Shown here: positions 63,567-64,000 of the stretch, piece after piece
How positions within the stretch are numbered: the first letter of the stretch is position 1
How the letters are laid out: each line of letters starts with the position of its first letter
Assembly (NCBI RefSeq): GCF_016863335.1
Contig: NZ_BOOR01000021.1
Location: 166,599-230,598 of the forward strand
Length of the DNA stretch: 64,000 nucleotides
Direction: 5' to 3'
From: Planotetraspora thailandica
GTDB lineage: Bacteria; Actinomycetota; Actinomycetes; Streptosporangiales; Streptosporangiaceae
The notes under the pieces: model-generated
Told to the model about the DNA's origin: nothing
The model's database searches: none
Seen by the model: only the letters and a program-made list of their open reading frames with translations
Program-made: the position numbers and the translations under genes

Positions 63567-64000
63567 CTACTCTGCGGGAGCAGCGTCCGCAGTAGCCGCC
63601 GGGACGGTGTCGGTGGCGCTCTCTGCAGCGTCGTCGGCCTCCGCGTCAACAGTCGCGGCGTCCGCCTCAGGGCGACAAAGCCCCTTGCCCTCGTCGTCCT
63701 GGTTGCACTTCGCCTTGGCCTCAGCCGCGGAGTCGTTGGCGTTGTCGTTGGTGTTGGTGTTAAAGATCTTGTTCTCGATCTTCGACGGATCCGGCCTTTC
63801 GATCTTGTTGCAACTTATGCCGATGTTGTTGAAGATGGTCGCGCAGTTGAACGAATTGTTGAACGAATTTTCGATCCCGGACCCATCCGCTGATCCTTCC
63901 GAGAGCAGGCCAGGAAGCAAGACGGGCGGGTCCTGGAACAGTTCGTCGATGGCTTGGGACGGTGCGTCGGTGTCAGCGGTGGTGTCAGCCTGAGCCGGTG
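63567..64000 (-). CDS. Asn-rich exported protein, start beyond window
   Basis: At least 143 residues, open to the right edge. The visible part begins AQADTTADTDAPSQAIDELF, like the residue after a signal peptidase site, so the signal sequence is probably just outside. Then an Asn-rich region (IENSFNNSFNCATIFNNIGI, NKIFNTNTNDNANDS) with four Cys, and an acidic Ala/Asp/Glu tail. Low complexity; it recalls surface or aerial-hypha proteins but matches no family I know. The opposite-strand frame at 63427-63993 is its mirror. Confidence 0.65.
   Translation of the reverse strand, partial: PAQADTTADTDAPSQAIDELFQDPPVLLPGLLSEGSADGSGIENSFNNSFNCATIFNNIGISCNKIERPDPSKIENKIFNTNTNDNANDSAAEAKAKCNQDDEGKGLCRPEADAATVDAEADDAAESATDTVPAATADAAPAE

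Noticed and set aside
63427..63993. Plus-strand Ser/Ala-rich protein of 188 codons
   Set aside because: It begins inside a terminator-flanked region and mirrors the minus-strand Asn-rich protein, which has a more natural composition and its own terminator.

Overview
The window is high-GC actinomycete chromosome. Three things suggest a Streptosporangiaceae-like or related filamentous actinomycete, though genus and species cannot be fixed from this sequence: a separate topoisomerase IV (ParE/ParC), a type II fatty-acid cluster headed by a PucR-type activator, and actinobacterial families such as DUF3145, DUF3052, DUF1918 and DUF5998. GTG starts and ATGA/GTGA gene overlaps are common.

1-17.7 kb is core chromosome: topoisomerase IV subunits flanking a SoxR regulator, an SPFH protein, a carbonic anhydrase and a VOC protein. 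It continues with RecQ carrying a phosphoribosyltransferase-like tail, a PfkB sugar kinase, a Pat-type GNAT/acyl-CoA-synthetase fusion, a DUF5998 protein, a nucleotide-pyrophosphatase-like enzyme and a sulfurtransferase. Two intergenic arrays (10.66-11.02 and 17.72-18.05 kb), each between convergent genes, are built from diverged units of about 53 bp with a 19-bp core. The core lies in one orientation on the left half and inverted on the right half. I do not recognise this element.

18.0-23.1 kb holds a four-gene minus-strand operon: a cytoplasmic subtilisin-like protease, a sigma-70-family factor, a small unknown protein, and a TPR protein ending in a CHAT (caspase-like) peptidase domain. It looks like a regulated proteolytic signalling or conflict cassette. 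23.3-30.2 kb is the fatty-acid region: DUF3145, then accD-fabF-acpP-fabH-fabD-fasR read on the minus strand. 30.3-42.6 kb holds a YgiB / glutathionylspermidine-synthase-like / DUF350 operon, a PHP protein, two WYL regulators, a VOC protein, AceE, and a row of small housekeeping genes (DUF1918, YjbQ, DUF3052, peroxiredoxin, zinc ribbon, ROK kinase), ending in tRNA-Val(UAC).

42.6-51 kb is a graveyard of integrated elements. The 3' 44 bp of tRNA-Val is duplicated 3,064 bp downstream, bracketing a small degenerate element with a broken integrase, a phage-tail remnant and two immunity-type genes (SUKH/SMI1 and Imm1-like) but no toxin. Beyond it lie a DUF6247 antitoxin-like gene with a frameshifted RelE-like toxin, an esterase, a second broken integrase, and three copies of a 17-20 bp motif that may be integrase arm sites.

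51-64 kb is accessory: an alpha/beta hydrolase, an MFS exporter, IS fragments, and an ECF41-type sigma factor with an oxidoreductase and a cupin. It continues with a GntR/UTRA regulator tail-to-tail with a fused 2-oxoglutarate dioxygenase-HD oxygenase resembling the TmpA/TmpB (PhnY/PhnZ) phosphonate enzymes, which has a PhnF-like palindrome in its promoter region. Last come secreted proteins of unknown function, a truncated TRIC-type channel overlapping a collagen-like protein, and more IS debris.
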